Source: Pontibacillus sp. HMF3514 (lineage in GTDB: Bacteria; Bacillota; Bacilli; Bacillales; BH030062). From it: 64,000 nt of DNA. The stretch lies in NCBI RefSeq assembly GCF_009858175.1, contig NZ_CP047393.1, forward strand, positions 1,612,001-1,676,000. The letters run 5' to 3'. The position numbers and the translations under genes were made by a program. This document shows, in pieces, positions 34,488 to 42,667 of this stretch. Position 1 is the first letter of the stretch, and each line of letters opens with the position of its first letter. The notes beneath the pieces are model-generated. The model searched no databases and had not been told where the DNA came from. It saw only the letters and a list, made by a program, of their open reading frames with translations.

Positions 34488-34880
34488 TTACTTTAATGGT
34501 GCAATATAGTTGTTCATGCGGAGGATTCCGATTAAATGTTGGTAGAAGAGTTCCGTTTCACCGAATACCCCGCTTGGACGAACGGTTAACTCAATGATAT
34601 TTTTGTTTATACGCTCTGCCATATTTTGAAACATGTCGTATCTTTTATTTGCTAAGTCATGAGGATACGGAATCCCTTCACGACAGATGTAGATAGGCTG
34701 AAAATCTCCTGGTTGTGTTGGTTTCATAACGATTGCCACAGATGTGCGATTTTCACCATTCGTTAAAACAGTGTGAAAAGCCATGACGTGCTGTACTCTT
34801 TCACTCATATTGTCACCAAGCGTAATCAGCTCATACAGGTCTGAATACCCTTGCCCTAGTTCAATAAAACGCTGGATCAT
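34488..34880 (-). CDS. Conserved hypothetical protein
   Basis: The 130-residue soluble protein starts MIQRFIELGQGYSDLYELI and contains RTSVAIVMKPTQPGDFQPIY then CREGIPYP (quoted with a break). I have a weak recollection of this family beside ylbG in Bacillaceae, usually uncharacterised, and can offer no function. GAAGAGGTGTAAAT precedes the ATG on the minus strand, and the gene lies between its promoter region (34881-35057, shared with the next divergent gene) and a terminator. Confidence 0.82.
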   Translation of the reverse strand: MIQRFIELGQGYSDLYELITLGDNMSERVQHVMAFHTVLTNGENRTSVAIVMKPTQPGDFQPIYICREGIPYPHDLANKRYDMFQNMAERINKNIIELTVRPSGVFGETELFYQHLIGILRMNNYIAPLK

Positions 34881-35057
34881 ATTTACACCTCTTCATTCAT
34901 GTTTCGCTGTTTCGGAAATTGTCATTTTCTAATGTAAGCGTAGCATGAAGGTACTCATATGTGAATGGGGACTGCATTTCTGAATAGAATTTTTATAAGT
35001 AAAAGGAAAAACATGATAAAATAAGTACGAGATTATTTTAGTAGAGGAGCCAACCAG

Positions 35058-36470
35058 ATGTTACGAAAAGCTTCACTGGTCATCTTCCCAATGCTTATAC
35101 TGTCGACTCTATTATTAACCTACCAATGGAGTATGTATGTGTACGGTGATCAAACAACTAGAACCTCTTCAGATACACCTGAAGTTCAAATCCAATTGAC
35201 TCATTCGAATGATTCCATATCTGTGACACAAACGATGAAAAATTTAAAAGAAGGCACTTATCCTTTTGTTATTCCTTCAAATGCGGACAAAGTTCAATGT
35301 GAAAATGAAGAAGGAAAACCGTGTTTAATACAAAATCAAGAAGTGACAATAAGTAAAAATCAACAAATACGTTGGCAATACCAACTTTCTTCTAACAAGG
35401 ATGATAAGGTTTATTCTGACTGGTACATACAATTGCAACGAAACAATAAAGCGATTGAAACGAGTATGAATGTAGAAGTAATCGAGAAAAATGATCCTTT
35501 CTTGAAATGGATGGCACCCGCAAAACTTCATGCGGATATTCAAAAAGAATATATTCATTATTATAGATGGAGCTCTGATTCATCTAGTTCTTTTCCATTA
35601 TTACATATGGCGTTGAATTCCTATGAGATGTTCAAAGAAGATGATTTATACATATATGCAAAAGGATCTCTCGGGAAAAAATATCAGAAATTAATCAATG
35701 CATGGAAGGAGTTACCACTAGAAGGGCCATTCATTATTATTGTCAACAATGACCTACAAGAAACCATAGGGAAAGAACATATGATTTTGTCAGAAGTAGA
35801 TGAAGAAGCAATTAGCATGTACTGGCTTTCCCAGTCCCTGCAATCGAATTATTATGTGAAACAAGATTGGCTAATATCCATGCTTACGCATTATTTTTAT
35901 GACATCCCCATTCAAGATGAAAAATCTGAGAAGATGATTAAGGATTTATCTAAACAATTATCAGTAAGTCAAAAGCAACAGTTTCTCCAAGAAATAAATG
36001 AAGCTGAATCAAATCAATTACCCGTAGAACTAGATCAAGACCTACAGAGGATAATCGGTAAACCAACAACCTACTTTAAACAAAACAAGCATAAAAACGA
36101 TCCCTATGTACCCTTATATTTTATTGAAAACAAATCACTAAAAGTAGGGGGAGAGGAAGCGGATATTACTTGGCAACCAATTGTATATCAGCGTGAGCGC
36201 TATTATCCCTTAGCGGGGATTGCATCTCTATTTGAATTCGAACTTGTCGCTTTGCCTTCTGAATCTCTTTATATTTTGAGAAAGGATGGAGAATCGTGGC
36301 GATTTTCTCTAAATAAGAAAACGTTTGTTCATAACGAAGAAAACTTTGGTGTAGTTTCGGATGTGTTAATAGAAATCCAAAGGGAAGTCTTTATAAAAGA
36401 AAAATATATAGAAGAATTACTCGGGATAAAAGCGGATGAAGGATCCTATTCGATTAATTTGACTTATTAA
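35058..36470 (+). CDS. Exported protein of unknown function, stalk-and-domain layout
   Basis: A 470-residue protein with a signal or anchor helix at residues 7-24 (VIFPMLILSTLLLTYQW). A beta-rich region to about residue 160 follows, then a mixed region that recalls a degraded peptidase-like domain (ISMYWLSQSLQSNYYVKQDW, LISMLTHYF). The C-terminal 110 residues (from ITWQPIVYQRERYYPLAGIA) have the spacing of a copper amine oxidase N-terminal-like binding module. I do not recognise the family. GTAGAGGAGCC precedes the ATG and a terminator follows, so it is a single-gene unit. It has no B. subtilis counterpart at this locus that I know of. Confidence 0.8.
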   Translation: MLRKASLVIFPMLILSTLLLTYQWSMYVYGDQTTRTSSDTPEVQIQLTHSNDSISVTQTMKNLKEGTYPFVIPSNADKVQCENEEGKPCLIQNQEVTISKNQQIRWQYQLSSNKDDKVYSDWYIQLQRNNKAIETSMNVEVIEKNDPFLKWMAPAKLHADIQKEYIHYYRWSSDSSSSFPLLHMALNSYEMFKEDDLYIYAKGSLGKKYQKLINAWKELPLEGPFIIIVNNDLQETIGKEHMILSEVDEEAISMYWLSQSLQSNYYVKQDWLISMLTHYFYDIPIQDEKSEKMIKDLSKQLSVSQKQQFLQEINEAESNQLPVELDQDLQRIIGKPTTYFKQNKHKNDPYVPLYFIENKSLKVGGEEADITWQPIVYQRERYYPLAGIASLFEFELVALPSESLYILRKDGESWRFSLNKKTFVHNEENFGVVSDVLIEIQREVFIKEKYIEELLGIKADEGSYSINLTY

Positions 36471-36473
36471 ATA

Positions 36474-36513
36474 CAAAAAAAGCCTGCAGAAAAATTTCTG
36501 CAGGCACCTTTTT
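36474..36513 (+). terminator. Terminator of the exported protein gene
   Basis: AGCCTGCAGAAA and TTTCTGCAGGC form the stem, followed by ACCTTTTTGG. Confidence 0.82.
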
Positions 36514-36537
36514 GGATTGAATAAATCAAACAAAAAG

Positions 36538-36634
36538 GCAAAGGGAGAGGAGAAACCGGAGGAAGAACTTATGGGGAAACGTAAGTCTTCTCCGTCTTCA
36601 GAGCTAACAGGGGAAACCCTGGCTGCTCCTTAAG
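36538..36634 (+). ncRNA. Candidate ylbH leader RNA upstream of rsmD
   Basis: The region between the terminator and rsmD folds well. CGGAGGAAGAACTTA pairs with TAAGTCTTCTCCG around GGGGAAAC, and AGCTAACAGGG pairs with CCCTGGCT around GAAA. AAGGGAG at the left and CTCCTT at the right can close the structure. A structured leader upstream of ylbH (rsmD) is a published candidate regulatory RNA of Bacillus and relatives (Barrick et al. 2004; Rfam ylbH leader). Position and two-hairpin form fit; I could not run the covariance model. Its ligand, if any, is unknown. Confidence 0.65.
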
Positions 36635-36777
36635 TATTATGACCAGATTAAAAATGTTATATACACAAAGAATTGGTTTCTTTGATAACCTTTCATATTA
36701 AGGGGACAGCTGAACTTTTAGTTTTCCTTTTTTTTATGGTAGGATTAGGTCGAATAGGCTAAGAGGAGTGAGGCTGC

Positions 36778-37335
36778 ATGAGAGTCATAGCAGGTGAACA
36801 TAAAGGTAGACAAATACGCCCTGTTCCATCTAATCAAACACGTCCAACAACAGATAAGGCTAAGGAAGCCCTTTTCCAAGTGATTGGTCCATATTTTGAG
36901 GGAGGAATGGGCTTAGATCTTTTCGCTGGAAGTGGCGGCTTAGGAATCGAAGCATTAAGTCGTGGCTTAGAGAAGGTTATATTTGTTGATCGTTATCAGA
37001 AAGCGATCTCAACGATATATGAAAATTTAAAAATGTTAAAGATTGAAGATCAAGCAGAAGTGTTTAGAACAGATGCATTTCGTGCTATAAAAGCTGCTGG
37101 GAAACGAGGCTTACAGTTTGACTGGATCTTTCTTGACCCACCCTATGGTAAGGTTTCCTTTGAAGATACATTGGAAGCTTTGCATGAGCACCAAATCGTA
37201 TCACAGAACGCTACGATTGTTTGTGAGCACACAGCTCAACAAACGTTACCAGAAGAAATTGGTCCATTTGAGCAAACAAAATCTGAAACTTACTCAAGTA
37301 TTATTACGATTAGTTTATACCAATATAAAGAGTAG
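36778..37335 (+). CDS. rsmD: 16S rRNA m2G966 methyltransferase RsmD (YlbH)
   Basis: A SAM-dependent methyltransferase for G966 (E. coli numbering) of 16S rRNA. The 185 residues match the family: MRVIAGEHKGRQIR start, SAM-binding GLDLFAGSGGLGIEALSRG, and catalytic DPPYG in WIFLDPPYGK near 119-123. GAGGAGTGAGGCTGC precedes the ATG. It is followed after 25 bases by coaD, the usual rsmD-coaD pair, and preceded by the ylbH leader candidate. Confidence 0.97.
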   Translation: MRVIAGEHKGRQIRPVPSNQTRPTTDKAKEALFQVIGPYFEGGMGLDLFAGSGGLGIEALSRGLEKVIFVDRYQKAISTIYENLKMLKIEDQAEVFRTDAFRAIKAAGKRGLQFDWIFLDPPYGKVSFEDTLEALHEHQIVSQNATIVCEHTAQQTLPEEIGPFEQTKSETYSSIITISLYQYKE

Positions 37336-37345
37336 AATAAGATGA

Positions 37346-37840
<495 letters not shown>

Positions 37841-37869
37841 TATTTTAAGAAAACTTATATTGATGGTAA

Positions 37870-37926
37870 GCAGTTCAATTTTGAGGGCAGACGAATTTGT
37901 TCTCTTAATTGAACTGTTTTTTTATT
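37870..37926 (+). terminator. Terminator of rsmD-coaD
   Basis: GCAGTTCAATTTTGAG and TTCTCTTAATTGAACTG pair, followed by TTTTTTTATTTGA. The outer arm and tail match the pycA terminator; in both cases a repeat element starts about 40 bases later. Confidence 0.85.
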
Positions 37927-37961
37927 TGAAGAGTAAAAGTAGTGGGGAAGGAATTTAAGAG

Positions 37962-38641
37962 TTATTCAGCAATATGGCAGTTATGTGGAATAACTGTTTT
38001 AGTGAGAGAGGCGGTTCCGTTGCTATTGTGGAGTACGGTGGGCCTGGGAACGGGTTGCTTTCCCCGGACGAACGATCGAGCCTCCTCATCCGCTACGCTT
38101 CTTGCGGGGTCTCGCTCGCCCGTTTTTCCGGAGGAGTCAACCCGTTCCCAAGCCCACCTTAGCCGAATGGTGATTAACGGAACCGCAGCGATAATGTGAG
38201 GAAATGCTTGCGGACATTTGTTCCGCTATTTCACCTTAAAATGGTTTTTCTTAAGAGTTTACGGACATTCATTCCGCTAATTGCTGCAAATCACCTTAAT
38301 AAAGAGCAATCTGTCACAAATAAGGTACCATATGTCCGTAACGACTCTCGAAATGCCTTAAAAGTTCAAAATAACGGAATAAATGTCCGTAAGGTTTAGA
38401 ACTCACACATTAGGGTCCGTTATTCTTCATAAACGCAAAGGGGGGAAGGAAACGGCAAACTCCAGTGGTAGAAAGGGCAGATGAGACCCCACAGAGAACG
38501 GAGTGAACGAGGAGGCTCAGCTGGTCTTCCACAGGAGTATTGCCGTTTCACTGACCCCCTTACTCTCATACAAGCAACGGACTCCTCCGAACCTATATCT
38601 CGATTCCAAGTCTTCCACATAAGGGGGCTTTAATGGAATAA
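37962..38641. repeat. Long nested inverted-repeat element R5
   Basis: This is the clearest complete copy. The left end is TTATTCAGCAATATGGCAG followed by TTATGTGGAATAACTG. Module alpha is GGTTCCGTT (38013-38021) to AACGGAACC (38176-38184), with inner arms at 38037-38057 and 38138-38158 that pair almost perfectly (GGGAACGGGTTG / CAACCCGTTCCC core). The spacer has ACGGACAT twice and ATGTCCGTAA twice in inverted orientation. Module beta is GTCCGTT (38415-38421) to AACGGAC (38576-38582), with inner arms GAAACGGCAA (38449-38458) and TTGCCGTTTC (38540-38549). The right end is CCAAGTCTTCCACATAAGG then GGGGCTTTAATGGAATAA. It lacks the insertion of R1/R2/R7. It lies between convergent coaD and ylbJ. 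Confidence 0.94.
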
Positions 38642-38681
38642 AAAACAGAGCATTTCCCGATGCGGTAATAGCTCTGTTATT
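38640..38681 (-). terminator. Terminator of ylbJ
   Basis: On the minus strand AACAGAGC and GCTCTGTT flank an 18-base inner region, and the T run is read from the A run at 38640-38646. That A run includes the last bases of repeat R5, so the element boundary contributes to the terminator. Confidence 0.7.
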
Positions 38682-38714
38682 GTATGGATTAGATTTTCTT
38701 GAAGAATCAAAAAA

Positions 38715-39953
38715 TCACTTGTGAATCTTATGGTTATGGATAGAGGGAAACCACTGTCGTCGAATAAGGATGATGGTGGCTAATCCAAGAGATGCTAATG
38801 TGATTAATGGTCCTAACTCAGCGAATTCTTCCAATATCCTTGTCCATATACTTTGGTGCTCAATGGGAGATATTACAGGTGTTTCCTTGTTGCCAAATGC
38901 TTGTCGCTCGATATATAGAGGTACGAATAGTGCTACAGAAAGTAAAGCAGCAAAAAAACCATGTAATATACGTGCAAAAAAATAAGGTGCGAAACGGATA
39001 TCTGTATCAGCAAGTATAGACGCTACCTGAGCCTGAACAGAGAAGCCGTTAAAGGCCAATATAAAACTAACACAAATGACTTGTTGTAAAAGGGTGACGT
39101 TTTCTACTCCTGAAGTCATTTGGGATCCTAACGTAATTTCAAACAATCCTGCGATAAACGGAATGGATAGCTCAGTTGGAATGGTAAGTAACTGAAAGAA
39201 TACACCAATCCCTCCAGCTATTATAGGAGTTAGTCCAACCAGAAATAAAAGCTTGTTAAAAACAGAGAATATAATGATAAATCCACCAATCATAAGTAAG
39301 GTTTGAATCGATGATAAAACAGCGTCACCAAATAACTTGCCAAAAGGTCTTGAGTCTTCAACTCTCGTTTCGTGAAGAGCAAGAAAGGCACGTTTCAAAA
39401 AAAACTCTCTAGGTTTTCGTTCTAATGTAGATTCTTCATTATTTTTTCCGTAGAAACGCATACAGAAGCCCACTAAGGCATTGCTTCCGTAGTGGCTAAC
39501 AGCTAACAGTAAACCAAGAGTTGGATCATGAAAAAAACCTACAGAAACAGCTCCAAAAATAAATAATGGATTCGAAGCATTTGTAAAAGAAACAAGCCTT
39601 TCAGCTTCAATTTTACTTAATTGTTTCTCTTGTCGTAATCTCGCTGTCAGCTTAGCTCCAGACGGGTAACCACTTGCCATACCCATAGCCCAAACAAAGC
39701 TCCCTACACCAGGAACTTTGAATATAGGGCGCATGAATGGTTCACATAGAATACCGATAAAACGGACAACTCCAAATCCAATTAGTAATTCAGCCGTTAT
39801 AAAAAAAGGGAGAAGAGATGGGAAGACGATTTCCCACCACATATTCAATCCTCTAATCGAAGCTTCGAGAGCTTGATCTGGATAGACCATTAAAGACGCA
39901 GCTATAAAGAATGCACTTATGGCAAGTACAAGTGATTTTACGTGAGATTTCAT
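38715..39953 (-). CDS. ylbJ: Sporulation integral membrane protein YlbJ
   Basis: The 412-residue membrane protein (about ten helices) belongs to the YlbJ/nucleoside-recognition (Gate) family. Recognisable segments are WWEIVFPSLLPFFITAELLI, MGMASGYPSGAKLTARLR and FTNASNPLFIFGAVSVGFF. In B. subtilis ylbJ is expressed in the mother cell under sigma-E and is needed for heat-resistant spores. The frame opens at 40025, but the extension is Cys-rich and unlike the family; the ATG at 39953 has GGGGG nine bases upstream. It is divergent from ylbK. Confidence 0.93.
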   Translation of the reverse strand: MKSHVKSLVLAISAFFIAASLMVYPDQALEASIRGLNMWWEIVFPSLLPFFITAELLIGFGVVRFIGILCEPFMRPIFKVPGVGSFVWAMGMASGYPSGAKLTARLRQEKQLSKIEAERLVSFTNASNPLFIFGAVSVGFFHDPTLGLLLAVSHYGSNALVGFCMRFYGKNNEESTLERKPREFFLKRAFLALHETRVEDSRPFGKLFGDAVLSSIQTLLMIGGFIIIFSVFNKLLFLVGLTPIIAGGIGVFFQLLTIPTELSIPFIAGLFEITLGSQMTSGVENVTLLQQVICVSFILAFNGFSVQAQVASILADTDIRFAPYFFARILHGFFAALLSVALFVPLYIERQAFGNKETPVISPIEHQSIWTRILEEFAELGPLITLASLGLATIILIRRQWFPSIHNHKIHK

Positions 39954-40167
39954 TCGGTAGCCCCCTAGACATTGAGCGCAGTCACAAATCTGTACTTCTG
40001 CTTTTGAACATAGTAAAATATTCATATATGTTTACATAAATAGGTACTTTGAAAAATACGTTGAGTAGGCTGAAACGTACAAGCATTTCTCTATCACTAT
40101 ACGCACATGAGAAACGGTTTTATGCCATAAAATGATAAAAGGAACCATTAAAGGGGGAGGGCTGACG

Positions 40168-40965
40168 TTGAGGAAGCCGGTTATAGGAGTAGCCCTCGGG
40201 TCAGGAGGCGCAAGAGGTTTTGCCCATTTAGGTGTTTTAAAAGCACTAAAAGAGGCAAACATTCCTGTACATATGGTTGCGGGAAGTAGTATGGGCGCTC
40301 TAGTAGGAGCTCTTTATTGTGCGGGGCAGGATATTGACCATATGTACACTTTGGCAAGAACATTTAAAAGAAAATATTACTTAGATTTCACCGTTCCTAA
40401 AATGGGGTTTATACAAGGAAAACGAGTAAAAGAATACATTCGATTATTTACACATCGTAAGCAGTTCGAGGATTTAGATATCCCTTTTTCAGTTGTCGCA
40501 ACAGATTTATATACAGGAGAAAAAGTGGTGTTTAATAGTGGGGATGTCGCTGATGCAGTAAGAGCAAGTATTTCTATACCAGGTATTTTTGTGCCGGAAA
40601 AAATTGATAATCGTCTCCTTATCGATGGCGGTGTCATTGATCGAGTTCCAGTATCATTAGCAAGAGAAATGGGAGCTGACATCGTTATAGCTGTTGACTG
40701 TGCTCACTTTGAAGCAAATCATGAAATATCATCCATTTATGATGTCATTATTCAAAGTATAGATATTATGCAAGATGAGTTCATACGTCAAATCGAATTG
40801 GATGCTGACATTATGCTTAAACCTAAAGTAGCTCAGTATAGTTCCCGAGCGTTCACAGATACTGAAGATATTATTAAAGAAGGCGAAAAGATCGCGCAAA
40901 CACACTTAGAACAGATCAAACAATGTATTGAGAATTGGAAGGAGCCTTATCATGAAGCAGAATAA
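40168..40965 (+). CDS. ylbK: Patatin-like phospholipase family protein YlbK
   Basis: The 265-residue protein has the patatin/RssA layout: oxyanion-hole GSGGARGFAHLGVLKAL, nucleophile elbow G-S-S-M-G (AGSSMGALVG) and the catalytic Asp in LIDGGVIDRVPV, forming a Ser-Asp dyad. It is presumably an intracellular esterase or lipid acyl hydrolase; the substrate is unknown. The start is TTG at 40168, six bases behind GGGGGAGGG; no ATG fits. The last 14 bases overlap ylbL. Confidence 0.92.
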   Translation: MRKPVIGVALGSGGARGFAHLGVLKALKEANIPVHMVAGSSMGALVGALYCAGQDIDHMYTLARTFKRKYYLDFTVPKMGFIQGKRVKEYIRLFTHRKQFEDLDIPFSVVATDLYTGEKVVFNSGDVADAVRASISIPGIFVPEKIDNRLLIDGGVIDRVPVSLAREMGADIVIAVDCAHFEANHEISSIYDVIIQSIDIMQDEFIRQIELDADIMLKPKVAQYSSRAFTDTEDIIKEGEKIAQTHLEQIKQCIENWKEPYHEAE

Positions 40966-41974
40966 ACGCTATTTTATAGTGGGAGCGATCGTCGTCCTCT
41001 TAGCTTTCTTGTTAGGAGTATATCGTCTCCCTTATTATGTATATCAGCCAGGGTCAGCTGACGGTTTAAATGATGTTGTTCAAGTTAAAGACGGTTTTAC
41101 AAGTCAAGGAGAGATGCACCTTGTAACTGTAAGGGGAGGGCAAGCAACAGCAATCCAATTTGCATTAGCGAAAATCCGTCCATTTCACGAAGTCTATGAG
41201 CTTGAAAAGATCCGCCCAAAAGGGGTTAGCAAAAATGAATATTATCATGCACAGCTTCAAATGATGGAATCATCTCAAGAAGCAGCCACTGTAGTTGCTT
41301 ACAAAGCTGCAAACAAGCAAATAGACATTAATTATGATGGTGTTTATGTGATGAGTATCCTTGAAGACGTTCCAGCTCACGAAAAGCTGAAAATTGGAGA
41401 TCGAATTACGAATGTTGACGATAAAGAGATTCACAAATCTGAAGATCTTTTGGAATATGTAAAGGGAATGGAAGTAGGAAGACAACTTGATATCACATTT
41501 ATGCGAGATGGTAAGTCAATGGCGAAGACGGTAGAACTTGTCAAACACCCTAAAGAAGATCGCGCTGTTATTGGTATCTCACTTGTTACGGATCGTGAAG
41601 TAGAAGTAGATCCTCCTATTGATTTTTCTAGTGGAGATATTGGAGGGCCAAGTGCTGGTTTAATGTTCTCGTTAGAAATTTACGATCAATTAACGGATGA
41701 AGATATTACCAAAGGTTATCAAGTTGCAGGTACTGGAGAAATCTCTTATGAAGGAGAAGTTGGTCGAATCGGTGGTATCGATAAAAAGGTAGTCGCTGCA
41801 GATGACTCAGGAGTAGAAATCTTCTTCGCACCAAATGAAGGTGGTAAGGAAGGATCCAACTATGATGTTGCTAAAAAAGCTGCAGAAGAAATTGGGACAG
41901 ATATGAAGATTGTGCCTGTTGATACATTTCAGGACGCATTAGACTACTTGGAAAAAATAGAACCTAAATCATAA
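40952..41974 (+). CDS. ylbL: PDZ/Lon-type membrane protease YlbL
   Basis: A membrane-anchored serine protease with a Ser-Lys dyad. The 340 residues comprise an N-terminal helix (7-24), a PDZ domain (about 125-195, VMSILEDVPAHEKLKIGDRI) and a Lon-type proteolytic domain. The catalytic Ser234 is in GDIGGPSAGLMFS and Lys279 in GGIDKKVVAA. In B. subtilis YlbL, together with CtpA, degrades the DNA-damage cell-division inhibitor YneA; in streptococci the relative SepM processes a peptide pheromone. GGAAGGAGCCTTATC precedes the ATG inside ylbK, so the two are coupled. A terminator follows. Confidence 0.95.
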   Translation: MKQNKRYFIVGAIVVLLAFLLGVYRLPYYVYQPGSADGLNDVVQVKDGFTSQGEMHLVTVRGGQATAIQFALAKIRPFHEVYELEKIRPKGVSKNEYYHAQLQMMESSQEAATVVAYKAANKQIDINYDGVYVMSILEDVPAHEKLKIGDRITNVDDKEIHKSEDLLEYVKGMEVGRQLDITFMRDGKSMAKTVELVKHPKEDRAVIGISLVTDREVEVDPPIDFSSGDIGGPSAGLMFSLEIYDQLTDEDITKGYQVAGTGEISYEGEVGRIGGIDKKVVAADDSGVEIFFAPNEGGKEGSNYDVAKKAAEEIGTDMKIVPVDTFQDALDYLEKIEPKS

Positions 41975-41975
41975 T

Positions 41976-42017
41976 GCAAAAAACTCCTACGCTATAAAAG
42001 CGTAGGAGTTTTTCTAG
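41976..42017 (+). terminator. Terminator of ylbK-ylbL
   Basis: AAACTCCTACGCT and AGCGTAGGAGTTT with a short ATAAA loop and a T run. Confidence 0.9.
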
Positions 42018-42065
42018 GAAATTATAAAATTTGTGGCTTGTGTTTAACGTTTTATTGAGATCGGG

Positions 42066-42212
42066 GCCACTACCAGCTCCAGCGCCCAGCAACGAAGGGA
42101 CTTCCCTCGCCTCCGTACGATAAGTCAATTCGCTTCACTCCCAGAGAGTTTCCTATATCGTGCTACGGGCTCAGTCCAGTCCCTTTGTGGCTAAACAGGC
42201 ACTTGCGCTTTT
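42066..42212. repeat. GC-rich imperfect palindrome (Bacillaceae-type interspersed repeat?)
   Basis: AACGAAGGGACT (42091-42102) pairs with AGTCCCTTTGT (42178-42188). Outer segments CAGCTCCAGCGCC and GGCACTTGCGCT and inner segments CTCCGTACGAT and ATCGTGCTACGG also pair imperfectly. It is GC-richer than its surroundings, has no ORF and occurs once in this window. The AGCTCCAGCGCC... GGC..TTGCGCTTTT boundary pattern resembles short palindromic repeats I recall from other Bacillaceae genomes, but I cannot check that. It lies between convergent ylbL and the gene ending at 42217. Confidence 0.7.
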
Positions 42213-42216
42213 GTTC

Positions 42217-42612
42217 TTAAGATATCGTTTCACTTTGATCTGTAATATCAAAAATGTAATAGTCCGATGTAAATGGCTTTGTTTTAACAACTGTTGTTTC
42301 ATCGCCTTTTATGAAGGTTAAAACACCCTTCTGTTGACTCTGAAATGTCCAACCTTCTCTTTGCATGAACTGTTTCACAATCCCGTATGGATCACCTTCA
42401 AACGTTTTGTTAGGGGTGATGTAACGATGCTTTTGTTGATTGATTTTCACAACTGAATGCTCGCTTAACTGGATTTGTATGATGCCTTTCATAACGGAAT
42501 AAGGATTGTTCTCGTTGAAGTATTTGTCTGAAACGATCATTGTTACTGTACCAAGTAAAATGGTGGATGTTAGTAACAGAGTGATTGTCCATTTTAGTTT
42601 TCTCTTTTTCAT
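42217..42612 (-). CDS. Membrane-anchored hypothetical protein
   Basis: A 131-residue protein with a basic start MKKRKLKWT and one hydrophobic helix (about 8-28), so the remaining about 100 residues are probably outside the membrane. I do not recognise the domain (IQIQLSEHSVVKINQQKHRY, DPYGIVKQFMQREGWTF). AAAAGGGGGCTTAACGG precedes the ATG on the minus strand. It follows ylbM in the same direction after about 55 bases and is probably co-transcribed with it. Function unknown. Confidence 0.8.
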   Translation of the reverse strand: MKKRKLKWTITLLLTSTILLGTVTMIVSDKYFNENNPYSVMKGIIQIQLSEHSVVKINQQKHRYITPNKTFEGDPYGIVKQFMQREGWTFQSQQKGVLTFIKGDETTVVKTKPFTSDYYIFDITDQSETIS

Positions 42613-42667
42613 CCGTTAAGCCCCCTTTTATACATAAGACGACAAAAGGAAGCAAAAAGTTTCAAAA

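Noticed and set aside
36571..36633. 20-codon frame in the rsmD leader as a gene
   Set aside because: It has a fair ribosome binding site but lies entirely within the paired structure of the ylbH-type leader; mentioned in the finding but not annotated as a CDS.
37942..38199. Similar ORFs of 60-94 codons recurring in the repeat elements (5988-6249, 37942-38199, 46931-47301, 63254-63502, and others)
   Set aside because: They coincide with the palindromic modules, appear in several frames and on both strands, lack a consistent ribosome binding site, and are similar only because the DNA is repeated. They are not protein genes.
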